A stretch of DNA of 64,000 nt from Gordonia sp. KTR9. GTDB lineage: Bacteria > Actinomycetota > Actinomycetes > Mycobacteriales > Mycobacteriaceae. The number at the start of each line of letters is the position of its first letter. Within the stretch, counting starts at the first letter, position 1. Shown piece after piece: positions 26,293 to 35,500 of the stretch. The notes under the pieces were generated by a model, which made no database searches, was not told the DNA's origin, and saw nothing but the letters and a program-made list of their open reading frames with translations. The DNA lies in assembly GCF_000143885.2 (NCBI RefSeq), contig NC_018581.1, forward strand, positions 3,596,001 through 3,660,000. Reading direction: 5' to 3'. Made by a program: the position numbers and the translations under genes.

Positions 26293-27831
26293 GTGATCGT
26301 TCGAGTTCGACGACGCGTCGGCGTCCACGCTCCGGCCCGGTATCGCCGGTCGGTGTCCCTCGCCGCGTCCCTGGTACTGACACTGTCGCTGGTCGCGGCC
26401 TGCGGAGACGATCAGACCGCGGAGGTCGATCGGCCTTCCTCGGCACCGGTCTCCACCCCCACCCCCGCACCCCCGATAGACGAGGTCACCCCGGCCGCGC
26501 TGAGCGACGCCGTCAGGATCGAGAACGTGATGGCGCACGTTCGCGCCCTCCAGCAGATCGCCGACAACAACGGCGGCAACCGGGCGGCCGGCACATCAGG
26601 GTACGACGCCTCACTGGACTACGTCGCCGGTCTGCTCCGTGCGGCCGGTTTCGACGTGACCACGCCCACCGTCGACTACGAGCGCTTCGACGGCGGTCCG
26701 GTGAGCCTGACGGCCGACGACCTGAAGGTCGCGACGCGCATCGTCGAGTACTCGGCCGGGACCGGCGACACCCCGGTCACCGCCGCGCCCGTGGCGGTCG
26801 CGGGACTCGGATGCGCGAGCACCGACTACCCGGGCTCGGTGCGCGGGGCCGTCGCGGTCATCGTCCGTGGAACCTGCACCTTCGCCGACAAGGCGCGCAA
26901 CGCGCAGTCGGCCGGCGCGGTCGCGGCGATCATGGTCAACAACGAGCCCGGCCCACTCACGGGTGCCACGCTCGGGCCGGACGACCGCCCGTCGATCCCC
27001 GTCCTCGGGGTCTCCGCGGACGACGCCGAACGGGTGCGGTCGGCGCGATCGGTGACTCTCGAGGTCGAGGCGAAGACCACCGCGATCAGCACGCGCTCGC
27101 TGATCGCCGAGACTCGCACGGGCACCGCCGACGACGTCGTCATGGCCGGTGCGCACCTCGACAGCGTCGTCGAAGGGCCCGGCGCGAACGACAACGCCAG
27201 CGGCACCGCGGCCGTACTCGAGACCGCGCTGCGGCTCGGTTCGACCCCCCGCGTTCCGCATCGGGTGCGGTTCGCGTTCTGGGGTGCGGAGGAGGACGGG
27301 CTGGTGGGTTCGGCGGAGTACGTCCGGGGGCTCGACCCCGCCGCCCGTGCGGCGGTGGCACTGTACCTGAACTTCGACATGCTCGCCTCGCCCAACGGCG
27401 GCTACTTCACCCACGACGGCGACGACTCCGAACGCGAGGGAGCCGGCGCCGGACCGGACGGTTCCGGGGGCATCGAGCGGACCTTCGAGAAGTTCTATGC
27501 CGATCGCGGGATCCCCCTTGCCCCAGACGACTTCGACGGGCGCTCCGACTACGGCCCGTTCATCGCGGTGGGCATCCCCGCCGGCGGTGTGTTCACCGGC
27601 GCGGAGAGCCAGAAGAGCGAGGCGCAGGCGGAGATGTGGGGCGGCCGGGCAGGAGAGGCCTTCGATCCCGCCTATCACACCGCGCGCGACACCCTCGACA
27701 ACGTCAACACCGATCTCCTGGCCGTCAACTCGTCCGCGGTCGCGTACGCGGTGGCGACCTACGCGTTGTCGACCGCGGGAGAGAACGGGGTGCCGCCCGT
27801 CGCCGAACGACGACGCGCCGACGGCGGCTGA
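26293..27831 (+). CDS. M28-family aminopeptidase lipoprotein, LpqL-like
   Basis: 512 residues. An Arg-rich N-terminus, hydrophobic segment ([16 protein letters not shown]) and lipobox LVAAC mark a secreted lipoprotein. Then a PA (protease-associated) domain ([36 protein letters not shown]) inserted into an M28 zinc peptidase. Zinc ligands: [27 protein letters not shown] and [10 protein letters not shown]. Resembles mycobacterial LpqL and Streptomyces aminopeptidase S. GTG 26293 is the first start giving a sensible signal peptide. Confidence 0.88.
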   Translation: MIVRVRRRVGVHAPARYRRSVSLAASLVLTLSLVAACGDDQTAEVDRPSSAPVSTPTPAPPIDEVTPAALSDAVRIENVMAHVRALQQIADNNGGNRAAGTSGYDASLDYVAGLLRAAGFDVTTPTVDYERFDGGPVSLTADDLKVATRIVEYSAGTGDTPVTAAPVAVAGLGCASTDYPGSVRGAVAVIVRGTCTFADKARNAQSAGAVAAIMVNNEPGPLTGATLGPDDRPSIPVLGVSADDAERVRSARSVTLEVEAKTTAISTRSLIAETRTGTADDVVMAGAHLDSVVEGPGANDNASGTAAVLETALRLGSTPRVPHRVRFAFWGAEEDGLVGSAEYVRGLDPAARAAVALYLNFDMLASPNGGYFTHDGDDSEREGAGAGPDGSGGIERTFEKFYADRGIPLAPDDFDGRSDYGPFIAVGIPAGGVFTGAESQKSEAQAEMWGGRAGEAFDPAYHTARDTLDNVNTDLLAVNSSAVAYAVATYALSTAGENGVPPVAERRRADGG

Positions 27832-27855
27832 CCTGCCACGACACCCGGACATGGA

Positions 27856-27878
27856 TTGAAAACCATTTCCGTTAGAAT
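27856..27878. promoter_or_regulatory. Promoter and putative Zur/SmtB operator of the smtB-zur operon
   Basis: GAAAACCATTTC is an AT-rich imperfect inverted repeat followed at once by a TAGAAT hexamer (27873-27878). The site would overlap the promoter of the smtB-zur operon, where zinc regulators commonly bind. The match to mycobacterial SmtB/Zur boxes is from memory and incomplete. Confidence 0.5.
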
Positions 27879-27916
27879 GGGCGGATCAAAGGCGCGAGCC
27901 AGGCGAGAGGAGCGCG

Positions 27917-28291
27917 ATGTCGACCCAACCATTGGACGGGCCCGACCCGGCCGAGGCGGCCGACGCAGCGGCGCGGGAAGCCGCGGCCGATCTCCTGCGC
28001 GCCCTCGCCTCCCCCACCCGCGTCGCGATCGTGCTGTCGCTGCGCGAGCGGGTGCAGTGCGTACACGAGCTCGTCGGGCACCTGGGCCTGAGTCAGCCAC
28101 TGGTCAGCCAGCACCTGCGCGTCCTGAAGGACGCCGGCGTCGTCCGCGGTCAGCGCAACGGTCGCGAGATCACCTACGAACTCCTCGACGACCACGTCGC
28201 GCACATCGTCGGCGACGCCCTGATCCACGCGAACGAGACCAGTGACGGCCGCGCCGTGCCGTCCGAGACCTCCCGAGCGGTGAACGAATGA
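27917..28291 (+). CDS. smtB: ArsR/SmtB-family zinc-responsive repressor
   Basis: 124 residues. Winged helix CVHELVGHLGLSQPLVSQHLRVLKDAGVVRGQRNGREITYEL. The C-terminal alpha5 segment DDHVAHIVGDALIHANE carries Asp and His residues of the zinc-sensing site. Corresponds to mycobacterial Rv2358, which releases DNA when zinc is high. Its ATGA stop overlaps the zur start, so the two regulators are translated together. Start ATG 27917 with GAGAGGAG upstream. Confidence 0.92.
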   Translation: MSTQPLDGPDPAEAADAAAREAAADLLRALASPTRVAIVLSLRERVQCVHELVGHLGLSQPLVSQHLRVLKDAGVVRGQRNGREITYELLDDHVAHIVGDALIHANETSDGRAVPSETSRAVNE

Positions 28292-28716
28292 GCGGGGTCG
28301 CCTCGGGACCGCAGCCGGTCACCGGCATCCGCTCGACCCGCCAGCGGGCCGCGATCGCCGACGCCCTCGCCGGCACCGATGACTTCTGTTCCGCCCAGGA
28401 ACTCCACGAGATCCTCAAGGGCCGGGGCGAATCGATCGGCCTGACGACGGTCTACCGCAATCTGCAGGCGCTGAGTCAGGCCGGGCAGATCGACGTCCTG
28501 TGGGACGGCTCCGGCGAGACCCGGTACCGCCATTGCTCGTCGGGACACCACCACCACCTCGTGTGCCGCGAATGCGGAACCACCGTCGAGGTGCAGGCCG
28601 AGCCGGTCGAGCGCTGGGCCGCGAAGATCGCCGCCCAGCACGGCTTCACCGACATCAATCACACCGTCGAGGTCTTCGGACGATGCGGTGACTGTCGGGT
28701 CGCCGGAAACGACTGA
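28288..28716 (+). CDS. zur: Zinc uptake regulator (Fur family)
   Basis: 142 residues; FurB/Zur of mycobacteria. DNA-binding wing with FCSAQELHEILKGRGESIGLTTVYRNLQALSQAGQID. Regulatory and structural zinc ligands: HCSSGHHHHLVCRECG and a C-terminal GRCGDC, giving two CxxC pairs. Represses zinc uptake and zinc-free ribosomal protein genes under zinc-replete conditions. Second gene of the smtB-zur operon. A hairpin follows. Confidence 0.95.
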   Translation: MSGVASGPQPVTGIRSTRQRAAIADALAGTDDFCSAQELHEILKGRGESIGLTTVYRNLQALSQAGQIDVLWDGSGETRYRHCSSGHHHHLVCRECGTTVEVQAEPVERWAAKIAAQHGFTDINHTVEVFGRCGDCRVAGND

Positions 28717-28737
28717 ACGAGAACGGTTGTCGACACT

Positions 28738-28766
28738 CCACCCTGCTCCCTGAGCCGAGGGGGTGG
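28738..28766. terminator. Putative terminator after zur
   Basis: CCACCC (28738-28743) pairs with GGGTGG (28761-28766), with a nested CCCT/AGGG stem, between convergent genes. Moderate strength and no T run. Confidence 0.5.
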
Positions 28767-28771
28767 TCGCC

Positions 28772-29182
28772 TCAAGCAGAGGTCGGGCCCACCAGTCGTT
28801 CGGCGGCGTCGACACCCGCGGCGAGCACGATGTGCAACACCGTCAGCAGCGGCACGTCGTCGAGCTGCCCGGCCGGAAACGTGTAGTACTGCAACACATC
28901 TGTGGTGACCCCGGCACGATCGGATCGGCGGAGGCTGCCGAAGCTGAGCTGCGCGGCGCACGCCTCGACGTCGTCGCGCAGGGACGGGGTGTTGGGCAGG
29001 TCCATCGCCACCATCTGCGTGAGGGCGAGCACGTCGAGCCCATCGGCCAGCGTGAGCACGCGGATCGACGCGCGCGTCGGACCGACCTGCACCACGAGCG
29101 AATCGGCGTCGGGACGGTCGACGGGTCCGAGTTCTGCGACGATCTCCGCCGTACGGTCGAGGAGGCCCGCGGCGCCGGTCAT
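28772..29182 (-). CDS. Conserved hypothetical protein, Rv2360c-like (YbjN/TTHA-like fold)
   Basis: 136 residues, soluble. Features: [58 protein letters not shown], reminiscent of the secretion-chaperone-like/YbjN fold. Its position between zur and uppS is that of mycobacterial Rv2360c. ATG 29182 overlaps the uppS stop (ATGA), so it belongs to the recO-uppS operon. Function unknown. Confidence 0.8.
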   Translation of the reverse strand: MTGAAGLLDRTAEIVAELGPVDRPDADSLVVQVGPTRASIRVLTLADGLDVLALTQMVAMDLPNTPSLRDDVEACAAQLSFGSLRRSDRAGVTTDVLQYYTFPAGQLDDVPLLTVLHIVLAAGVDAAERLVGPTSA

Positions 29183-30000
29183 GACGGCTTCACCCCGCCG
29201 AAACGCCGGTCGCGCGAAGCGTATTCGAGGCAGGCGGCCCACAGGTCGCGACGATCGAAGTCCGGGAAGAGCTTCTCCTGATAGACCATCTCGGCGTACG
29301 CCGACTGCCACAGAAGGAAATTCGAGATCCGCTGCTCCCCCGACGGGCGCAGGAAGAGGTCGACGTCGGGCATGTCCGGCTCGTCGAGGTACCGCGCGAA
29401 CGTCGACTCCGAGATCCGCTCGGGATCGATCTCGCCGCGCGCCGCGCGACGCGCGATCTCACGTGCGGCGTCGGCGATCTCGGCGCGGCCGCCGTAGTTG
29501 ACGCACATCGTCAGCGTCATCACGGTGTTGTCCCGGGTCATCTCCTCGGCGATCTCGAGTTCGCGGATCACGCTGCGCCACAAGCGTGGTCGGCGTCCAG
29601 CCCAGCGCACGCGGACCCCCATCTCGTGCATCTCGTCGCGCCGGCGCCGGATGACGTCGCGGTTGAAGCCCATGAGGAACCGCACCTCGTCGGGACTGCG
29701 GGACCAGTTCTCGGTGGAGAAGGCGTAGGCCGACAACCAGCCGACCCCCAATTCGATACAGCCGCACACGGTGTCCATCAGCACGGCCTCACCGCGCTTG
29801 TGCCCCTCGGTACGCGGGAGGCCGCGATCGGTGGCCCAGCGTCCGTTGCCGTCCATCACCAGCGCAACGTGCTTCGGTACGAACTCGGCGGGAATGGCGG
29901 GTGGCCGCGCGCCGCTCGGATGCGGGTCGGGTGGACGGACATCGGCGCGGAGACTCGCGGCCTTGCGTGCCTTTCCCGAACTACCCGGCCGCAACGCCAT
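29179..30000 (-). CDS. uppS: Decaprenyl/polyprenyl diphosphate synthase (cis-prenyltransferase)
   Basis: 273 residues. Condenses isopentenyl diphosphate onto an allylic primer to make the decaprenyl carrier used for peptidoglycan and arabinogalactan. Hallmarks: [23 protein letters not shown] with Asp50, [13 protein letters not shown], and [29 protein letters not shown] 30000 has GAGGAGGG upstream and overlaps recO by 20 bp. It matches the longer Z-decaprenyl synthase (Rv2361c). Confidence 0.96.
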   Translation of the reverse strand: MALRPGSSGKARKAASLRADVRPPDPHPSGARPPAIPAEFVPKHVALVMDGNGRWATDRGLPRTEGHKRGEAVLMDTVCGCIELGVGWLSAYAFSTENWSRSPDEVRFLMGFNRDVIRRRRDEMHEMGVRVRWAGRRPRLWRSVIRELEIAEEMTRDNTVMTLTMCVNYGGRAEIADAAREIARRAARGEIDPERISESTFARYLDEPDMPDVDLFLRPSGEQRISNFLLWQSAYAEMVYQEKLFPDFDRRDLWAACLEYASRDRRFGGVKPS

Positions 30001-30784
30001 CGTCGACCCTCCTCGCACCCGTGTCCACACCCGTCTCCATCAGCCTATGAGGGGCGGTGCGTTCGATCAGCGGCAGGGTTCGGAGCTGACGTTCCAGATG
30101 CCACTGCAGATGCGCGGCGGTGAGTCCGCTGGCCTGGCGACGCAGCGACGGAGTCGCGTCGACCACGTCGTCCCACCGACCGCGGAACAGGGCCTCCATG
30201 AGGTCGAGAACGCCCGGGGACGGTGTCGCCGATCCGGGCGGGCGGCACGGCAGACAGACGGCGCCGCCCGCGGCGACGTGGAAGGCGCGGTGGGGGCCGG
30301 GCGTCGCGCAGCGCGCGCACTCCTCCAGCGCCGGCATCCAGCCCGCGCTGTACATGGCACGCAGCAGGTAGGCGTCGAGGATCAGTTCCCGGGGCCGGCG
30401 GTCGTCGGCCAGCGCCTCCAGGGCTCCGACCGTCAGCCGGTGCAGCTGGCGGGTGGGTGCTCGTTCCTCACCCGCGAGCCGTTCCGCGGTCTCGAGGACC
30501 GCACAGGCCGTGGTGTAGCGCCCGTAGTCGGCGACGATGGCGTCGGCGAAGGCGTGCAGGCTGTGCACCTGCGTGACCACGTCGAGGCTGCGACCGGGAT
30601 ACAGGTGCACGTCGATGTGGGCGAACGGTTCGAGCCGGGCGCCGAACTTCGACCGTGTCCGCCGGACGCCCTTGGCGACCGCGCGCACGAGACCGTGTTC
30701 GGCGGTGAGCAGCGTGATGATGCGGTCGGCTTCGCCCAGTTTGTGCTGGCGCAGCACGACGGCCTCATCACGGTAGAACCTCAC
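29981..30784 (-). CDS. recO: DNA repair protein RecO
   Basis: 267 residues. Loads RecA at gaps with RecR. N-terminal OB fold ([51 protein letters not shown]) and C-terminal helical/zinc region with [25 protein letters not shown] (four cysteines, two CxxC-like pairs). GTG 30784 with GGGAG 9 nt upstream. Overlaps uppS, as in mycobacteria. Confidence 0.95.
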   Translation of the reverse strand: MRFYRDEAVVLRQHKLGEADRIITLLTAEHGLVRAVAKGVRRTRSKFGARLEPFAHIDVHLYPGRSLDVVTQVHSLHAFADAIVADYGRYTTACAVLETAERLAGEERAPTRQLHRLTVGALEALADDRRPRELILDAYLLRAMYSAGWMPALEECARCATPGPHRAFHVAAGGAVCLPCRPPGSATPSPGVLDLMEALFRGRWDDVVDATPSLRRQASGLTAAHLQWHLERQLRTLPLIERTAPHRLMETGVDTGARRVDDGVAAG

Positions 30785-30838
30785 CGGGACATTCTCCCAC
30801 CGAGCACCGACACGACAGGTCCCGACATGCCCGCCGGC

Positions 30839-32728
30839 CTACCCCGGATCGATGTCGAAGGAGTTCAGCGGGCGCAGCAGCGAGCGCTTCTTCTCCACGT
30901 GACCGCCCATCCGGTCCAGGATCGACGTCAGCGCCTCGATCGCCTCGACGATGTAGGGCCCCTTGTTGAGCATCACGCCCTCGGCGCGGCGGCTCATCGC
31001 GGCATCGGTGACCTCGGCGCGGGAGGGCACGCCCTTCTTGGCCAGCCCGTCGAGCACCTGGGTCGCCCAGATGACCGGGACATGCGCGGCCTCGCAGAGC
31101 CACAGGATCTCCTCCTGCACCTCGGCGAGCCGGCCGAAGCCGACCTCGACGGCGAGGTCGCCACGGGCGATCATGACCCCGACCGAGTCCCAGCGCATCG
31201 CCTCGAGCAGCATCTGCGGCAACGACTCGAAGGCTGCGCGGGTCTCGATCTTCAGCACGATGCCCACGTCCGGCGCACCGAGACGGCGCAGTTCGTCGAT
31301 CAGGTCGGCCACGTCTTCCGGCGACCGGACGAACGAGCAGTTCACCATGTCGGCGTGCGCGGCGACGAACTCGAGGTCCTGCCGGTCGGACGCCGTGAGA
31401 GCCGGGATGTGCAACGTCGTGTCCGGGAGGTTGATGCCTTTCTCGGCACGGAGCTTGGTCCCGCCCGGGGCGGCGCGCTCGACGTCGACCACGATCTCGT
31501 CGTCGAGCTTCTCCCGGACCCGCCCCGCGATCTTGCCGTCGTCGAACAGCACTCGGTGGCCCGGCATCACGTCGTCGAAGGCCTCGCCGAGTTCGCAGCC
31601 GATCCGATGCGGTCCGGTCCGGGTCGCCGGGGTCGGCGTGAGCTCGCGCTGCAACCGGATCTCGTCGCCGGTGCGCACCAGCAGATGCTGTCGCTTCTCC
31701 GGCAGTTCGCCGACGACGAGACGGCCCCGCGAGCGGGCCTCGGATCGGCGGGTGTCCGCGCCGTCGGCACCGGGCACCTCGATCGGCATGCCGGTCTCGT
31801 AGTAGACGGTGCGATCGCTCTCGGCATCGATCCCCGCCTCGGACACCGCGACCACCTCGAGGCGTCGCCGGCGACCACGGGCGTCACGCAACCTCAGCCG
31901 GTCTCCCTGCCCGACGTCTGCGAGTGCGCCCACCGGGATGACCGCGTCGATCCCGTCGGGCAGCCGCGCGCCGGGATCGAAAGGTGTTGTGGCGAACCGC
32001 ACCCACGACCGCCGTTCCACCGTGCCGTCGTCCGCGCGGACCGGTTTCACCTTGATGACCTCGGGCCCCGGTTCGAGCGGCCCCGTACGCAGTTTCGGGC
32101 CGGCGAGATCCATGGCCACCCGCACCCGGCCGGGGAGGGATCGCACGGACTCGATCATCCGCGACCACTCGGCCGGGCCGTCGTGCGCGCAGTTGACCCG
32201 CGCGACGTCCATCCCGGCGGCACCCATGGCGCGGACGAGGTCGGGATCGTCGGCGGCCGGGGTCGGCATCGTCACCATCACGCGGGTGGCCCGCTCGCCG
32301 CGTGATTCCCCGGGGCCGTCGGCGGTCGCGTCGTGTCCGCCACCGGGATGCACGCGCCCGAGGAGCCGGTCGCGATTGCGGGTCAGGGTTCGCACGCCGC
32401 CGGCGAGATCACCCCAGATCGGGTGCCGGGTGCGCCCCTCGGCCAAGGCGTCCACGGTCTCGATGACCGTCTCGATCCACGAGTAGACGATCGACTCCAT
32501 CCGGCCGAGACTCGACAGTCCGTGTGCGGACATCGACTCCTGCAGCGGACGCAGGTCATGGCGTCGGACCGCGACGTAGTGCACGAGGTTTCGGGCGCTG
32601 TGCCGATGCTGGTCGGCGACCGCGGCGATGAGCGATTCGGCCTGCAGCTCGGCGCGGTCGAGGTCGTCGCGCAGCTCGTGCAGGGCCGTGGACAGTTCGG
32701 GGATCGACATGACGACGGGAGTACCCAT
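30839..32728 (-). CDS. Divergent pyruvate-kinase-like protein with N-terminal helical domain
   Basis: 629 residues. About 140 N-terminal residues are helical and unlike pyruvate kinase (ELSTALHELRDDLDRAELQAESLIAAVADQ...). The barrel begins near 148 (RVMVTMPTPAADDPDLVRAMGAAGMDVARVNCAHD). Catalytic remnants are present: NCSFVRSPEDV, VLKIETRAAFE (near 492), MIARGDLAVEV (near 520) and ATQVLDGL. The usual LSGET is replaced by MLNKGPYIVEA and there is no C-terminal allosteric domain. It may be a non-classical kinase or a phosphoenolpyruvate/pyruvate binder. Start could also be ATG 32710 (Met7). Confidence 0.78.
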   Translation of the reverse strand: MGTPVVMSIPELSTALHELRDDLDRAELQAESLIAAVADQHRHSARNLVHYVAVRRHDLRPLQESMSAHGLSSLGRMESIVYSWIETVIETVDALAEGRTRHPIWGDLAGGVRTLTRNRDRLLGRVHPGGGHDATADGPGESRGERATRVMVTMPTPAADDPDLVRAMGAAGMDVARVNCAHDGPAEWSRMIESVRSLPGRVRVAMDLAGPKLRTGPLEPGPEVIKVKPVRADDGTVERRSWVRFATTPFDPGARLPDGIDAVIPVGALADVGQGDRLRLRDARGRRRRLEVVAVSEAGIDAESDRTVYYETGMPIEVPGADGADTRRSEARSRGRLVVGELPEKRQHLLVRTGDEIRLQRELTPTPATRTGPHRIGCELGEAFDDVMPGHRVLFDDGKIAGRVREKLDDEIVVDVERAAPGGTKLRAEKGINLPDTTLHIPALTASDRQDLEFVAAHADMVNCSFVRSPEDVADLIDELRRLGAPDVGIVLKIETRAAFESLPQMLLEAMRWDSVGVMIARGDLAVEVGFGRLAEVQEEILWLCEAAHVPVIWATQVLDGLAKKGVPSRAEVTDAAMSRRAEGVMLNKGPYIVEAIEALTSILDRMGGHVEKKRSLLRPLNSFDIDPG

Positions 32729-32783
32729 CCGGCCACGGTGTCAGACCCGGGTGAACGGTCGGGGCGTGAGGGCGCCCGGGGTG

Positions 32784-34196
32784 TCAGCCGGCGTTGACGA
32801 TCTTGTCCAGCTTCGGCGGCAGCGTCATGCCGCCCGGATACCGGTGCCAACCCTTGCGGTCGTAGTACTTGGTGCCGAGCAGACCGAGGAGCACCCCGAC
32901 GAGCAGACCGATGAAGCACTGGATGATCGACCGGCCCAAGCCCGCCGAGAGGTCGGCGTCGAAATACAGGACCGCACGCACACCCAGGTAGATCACATGC
33001 ATCGGTTCGATCGCGGCGATCCACTCGAAGAAGCGCGGACTCGCCTCGAGCGGAAGGGTCCCGCCCGACGACGGCAGCCCGAACACCACGAAGAAGATCA
33101 GGTTGAACAGCAGCCCGGGGTTGCCGAACACCGCCATCATCGCGCTGGCACTCACCCCGACGGCGAAGATGCCGAGCACCGACAGCATCCAGAGCACGAA
33201 TCCGTTCGGGATCGATGTCCCGACCATGGCGCCGACGGCGATGAACAGGGTCGAGAGCACCACCGCGACCAGGAACATGATCGTCCACTTCGCCGCGAGT
33301 GTCGCCCACCGGCTGATCGCGAGCCGCTCACGCAGCTGATAGAACGGCCCGTATTCGATGGGCGTCTGGCCGAGCATGCCGTCGACGACGATGCTGACCA
33401 TCATCGCCCCGGTGAAGCCGGCGAGCACGAGCAGCAGGGTCAGATAGAACGCCGACAGACCGTTGCCCGCACCGTCGGGGAGCGGCGTCGGCTCGGAGAC
33501 CTCGACGGCCACCGGGGTCGCGAGTGCGAGCTGCGCCGCGCCGGTGAAGGTGATGTCGTTGCGGTCGAGCTGTGCGCGGACCTGTTCGGTCAGCTGTGTG
33601 CCGACCTGCTCGTTGACGCGCGTACGGACCTGGTCGGCCAGGGTGGTGGTGATCGATGACGCGAACGCACCCGAGCCACGGTTGATGAAGATGTCGATGG
33701 TCGGTTTCGCCGGTTCGGCGGTGAGAACCGTCGACCGGCCGAGTGCGACAGCACGATTCGTGAAGTTCGACCCGACGACGATGACGCCGTACACCTTGCC
33801 GCTGTTGAGTTCGGAGAGGGCGGTCGACCGGTCGGTCCGTGAGACCACGATCCCGTTCTCCGCGGCCGAGGAGATGATGCCCTCGGCGACCTGTTCGCCG
33901 AAGTTCTGCTGCGTGGACTGCCCCTCGGCGTTCTGCACCTCACCGCCCGCGTCCTCCTGGACGAGCGCTACCGGGAAGTCGTGCAGGTGGCGCTGCGGGT
34001 CGACGACAGCGGCCATGTACAACGCGGCCATCAGCGAGAACATCACCGCCACCAGCGCGAGTGGTGCGAGCCAGAATCGCGGTGACCCCAGCACCCCCGC
34101 GATCGTCCGCCCCGTCGGCTGATCGGCGTCCGGCGCCTCGTGCGCTCCCTGACCGAGTGCGTCCCCCGGCTGAACCGGCGACTCGTGCGTTCCCAT
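32784..34196 (-). CDS. DUF3533/YhgE-type multi-pass membrane protein (ABC-2 like)
   Basis: 470 residues. A first membrane helix (about 39-65) is followed by an external domain of some 170 residues (DFPVALVQEDAGG, NEQVGTQLTEQVRAQL). Five more helices follow after about residue 235, ending in the GTKYYDRKGWHRYPGG tail. This is the DUF3533 / ABC-2 transporter-like layout seen in YhgE/Pip and fungal SNG1 proteins linked to efflux or stress tolerance. No ATPase partner is adjacent. ATG 34196 with GGGGAGG 7 nt upstream. Confidence 0.82.
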   Translation of the reverse strand: MGTHESPVQPGDALGQGAHEAPDADQPTGRTIAGVLGSPRFWLAPLALVAVMFSLMAALYMAAVVDPQRHLHDFPVALVQEDAGGEVQNAEGQSTQQNFGEQVAEGIISSAAENGIVVSRTDRSTALSELNSGKVYGVIVVGSNFTNRAVALGRSTVLTAEPAKPTIDIFINRGSGAFASSITTTLADQVRTRVNEQVGTQLTEQVRAQLDRNDITFTGAAQLALATPVAVEVSEPTPLPDGAGNGLSAFYLTLLLVLAGFTGAMMVSIVVDGMLGQTPIEYGPFYQLRERLAISRWATLAAKWTIMFLVAVVLSTLFIAVGAMVGTSIPNGFVLWMLSVLGIFAVGVSASAMMAVFGNPGLLFNLIFFVVFGLPSSGGTLPLEASPRFFEWIAAIEPMHVIYLGVRAVLYFDADLSAGLGRSIIQCFIGLLVGVLLGLLGTKYYDRKGWHRYPGGMTLPPKLDKIVNAG

Positions 34197-34251
34197 CGGC
34201 GTACCTCCCCGCAGGCCGCCCCGGTCGGCGCCAGGCCGTCAGGACACGCTG

Positions 34252-35163
34252 CTAGAAACCCAATCGACGCAGCTGTTTGGGGTCGCGTTGCCAGTCCTTG
34301 GCGACCTTCACATGCAGATCCAGGTACACCTTGGTCCCCAGCAGCCGCTCGATCTGTGCGCGGGCAACTGTACCCACCTCTTTCAGCCGCGCGCCCTTGC
34401 GGCCGATGATGATGCCCTTCTGGCTGTCGCGCTCGACGAACAGCACGGCGTGGACGTCGACCATCGGCGGAAGCTCGGGATCCCGGTCCTCCCGGTCGAT
34501 GACCTCCTCGATGACGACGGCGAGCGAGTGCGGCAACTCGTCGTGCACACCCTCGAGCGCGGCTTCGCGGATGAACTCCGCCATCAGCACCTGCTCGGGT
34601 TCGTCGGTGAGTTCGCCGTCCGGGTAGAAGGCCGGCCCCTCTTCCATGAGGCCGACGAGCACGTCGGACAGCACGTCGAGCTGCTTGCCCGACTTCGCCG
34701 ACACCGGGACCACCTCCGAGTCGGGTCCGAGGACCGCGGAGAGCGCGAGCAGCTGTTTGGCGACCTGCTCCGGACCGACGCGGTCGATCTTGGTGACCAC
34801 ACCGACGATCGTCGTGCGGGGTGCCATCTCGCGGACCTGCGAGATGATCCAGCGGTCACCCGGCCCGATCGCCTCGTCGGCGGGGATGCAAACACCGATC
34901 ACGTCGACCTCGGAGTAGGTGTCGCGGACGAGATCGTTCAGGCGCTGACCCAGCAGGGTACGCGGGCGATGGAGGCCGGGGGTGTCGACGAGGATCAGCT
35001 GGGCATCGGGCCGGTTGACGATCCCGCGGATGGTGTGGCGGGTGGTCTGCGGGCGATTGGAGGTGATCGCGATCTTCTCGCCGACCAGGGCATTGGTGAG
35101 CGTGGACTTGCCGGTGTTGGGACGCCCCACGAAACAGACGAAACCCGAACGGAACTCAGGCAT
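34252..35163 (-). CDS. era: GTPase Era
   Basis: 303 residues. Ras-like G domain: G1 GRPNTGKST (13-21), G3 DTPGLHRP, G4 TKIDRV, G5 PVSAKSGKQ. C-terminal KH domain with GIIIGRKGARLKEVGTVARAQIERLLGTKVYLDLHVKVAKDWQRD binds the 16S rRNA 3' end during 30S maturation. ATG 35163 overlaps the preceding gene by 8 bp. Part of the phoH-ybeY-CBS-era operon. Confidence 0.96.
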   Translation of the reverse strand: MPEFRSGFVCFVGRPNTGKSTLTNALVGEKIAITSNRPQTTRHTIRGIVNRPDAQLILVDTPGLHRPRTLLGQRLNDLVRDTYSEVDVIGVCIPADEAIGPGDRWIISQVREMAPRTTIVGVVTKIDRVGPEQVAKQLLALSAVLGPDSEVVPVSAKSGKQLDVLSDVLVGLMEEGPAFYPDGELTDEPEQVLMAEFIREAALEGVHDELPHSLAVVIEEVIDREDRDPELPPMVDVHAVLFVERDSQKGIIIGRKGARLKEVGTVARAQIERLLGTKVYLDLHVKVAKDWQRDPKQLRRLGF

Positions 35164-35500
35164 CCGCACGCCCGATGCGCTGTTGCGGTGCACCCGCGGT
35201 GTCGGTGAGGACCGCGTACGCCTCCGGGCTGAGCTCGTGCAGGGTGTCCAGACCCGGGTCGTCGGGCGCACCGTTGACGATGACTGCCGCCTCGAAGGTG
35301 CGGGCCCCGCTCGAGATCGCGGACGCCACCGCCACCTGCAACCCGGTGAGGGTCAGGGTGCGGGTCCGCACGTCGGCCCCGGCGTAGGTGCGGCCGTCAC
35401 CGTCCCGAACCGCGGCGCCCGAGGGCGACTCGGCACGCGCCAGCGCACCCCGGGCGAGCACCACGAGCTTGCGATCCTCGTCGGTGAGGGTCTCGGTCAC
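35156..35500 (-). CDS. Cytidine-deaminase-fold protein lacking the zinc motif
   Basis: 114 residues. Fold matches small cytidine deaminases ([64 protein letters not shown]). The catalytic H/CAE and PCxxC motifs are gone: [12 protein letters not shown] stands where xLCAEQxA would be, and there is no cysteine at all. Probably not a deaminase. It sits between era and the CBS protein, as does the mycobacterial relative Rv2365c, so a structural or ribosome-linked role is possible. Confidence 0.8.
   Translation of the reverse strand: MTETLTDEDRKLVVLARGALARAESPSGAAVRDGDGRTYAGADVRTRTLTLTGLQVAVASAISSGARTFEAAVIVNGAPDDPGLDTLHELSPEAYAVLTDTAGAPQQRIGRADA

Noticed and set aside
29771..32305. 844-codon frame antisense to uppS, recO and the pyruvate-kinase-like gene
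   Set aside because: Crosses three convincing genes; no domain.
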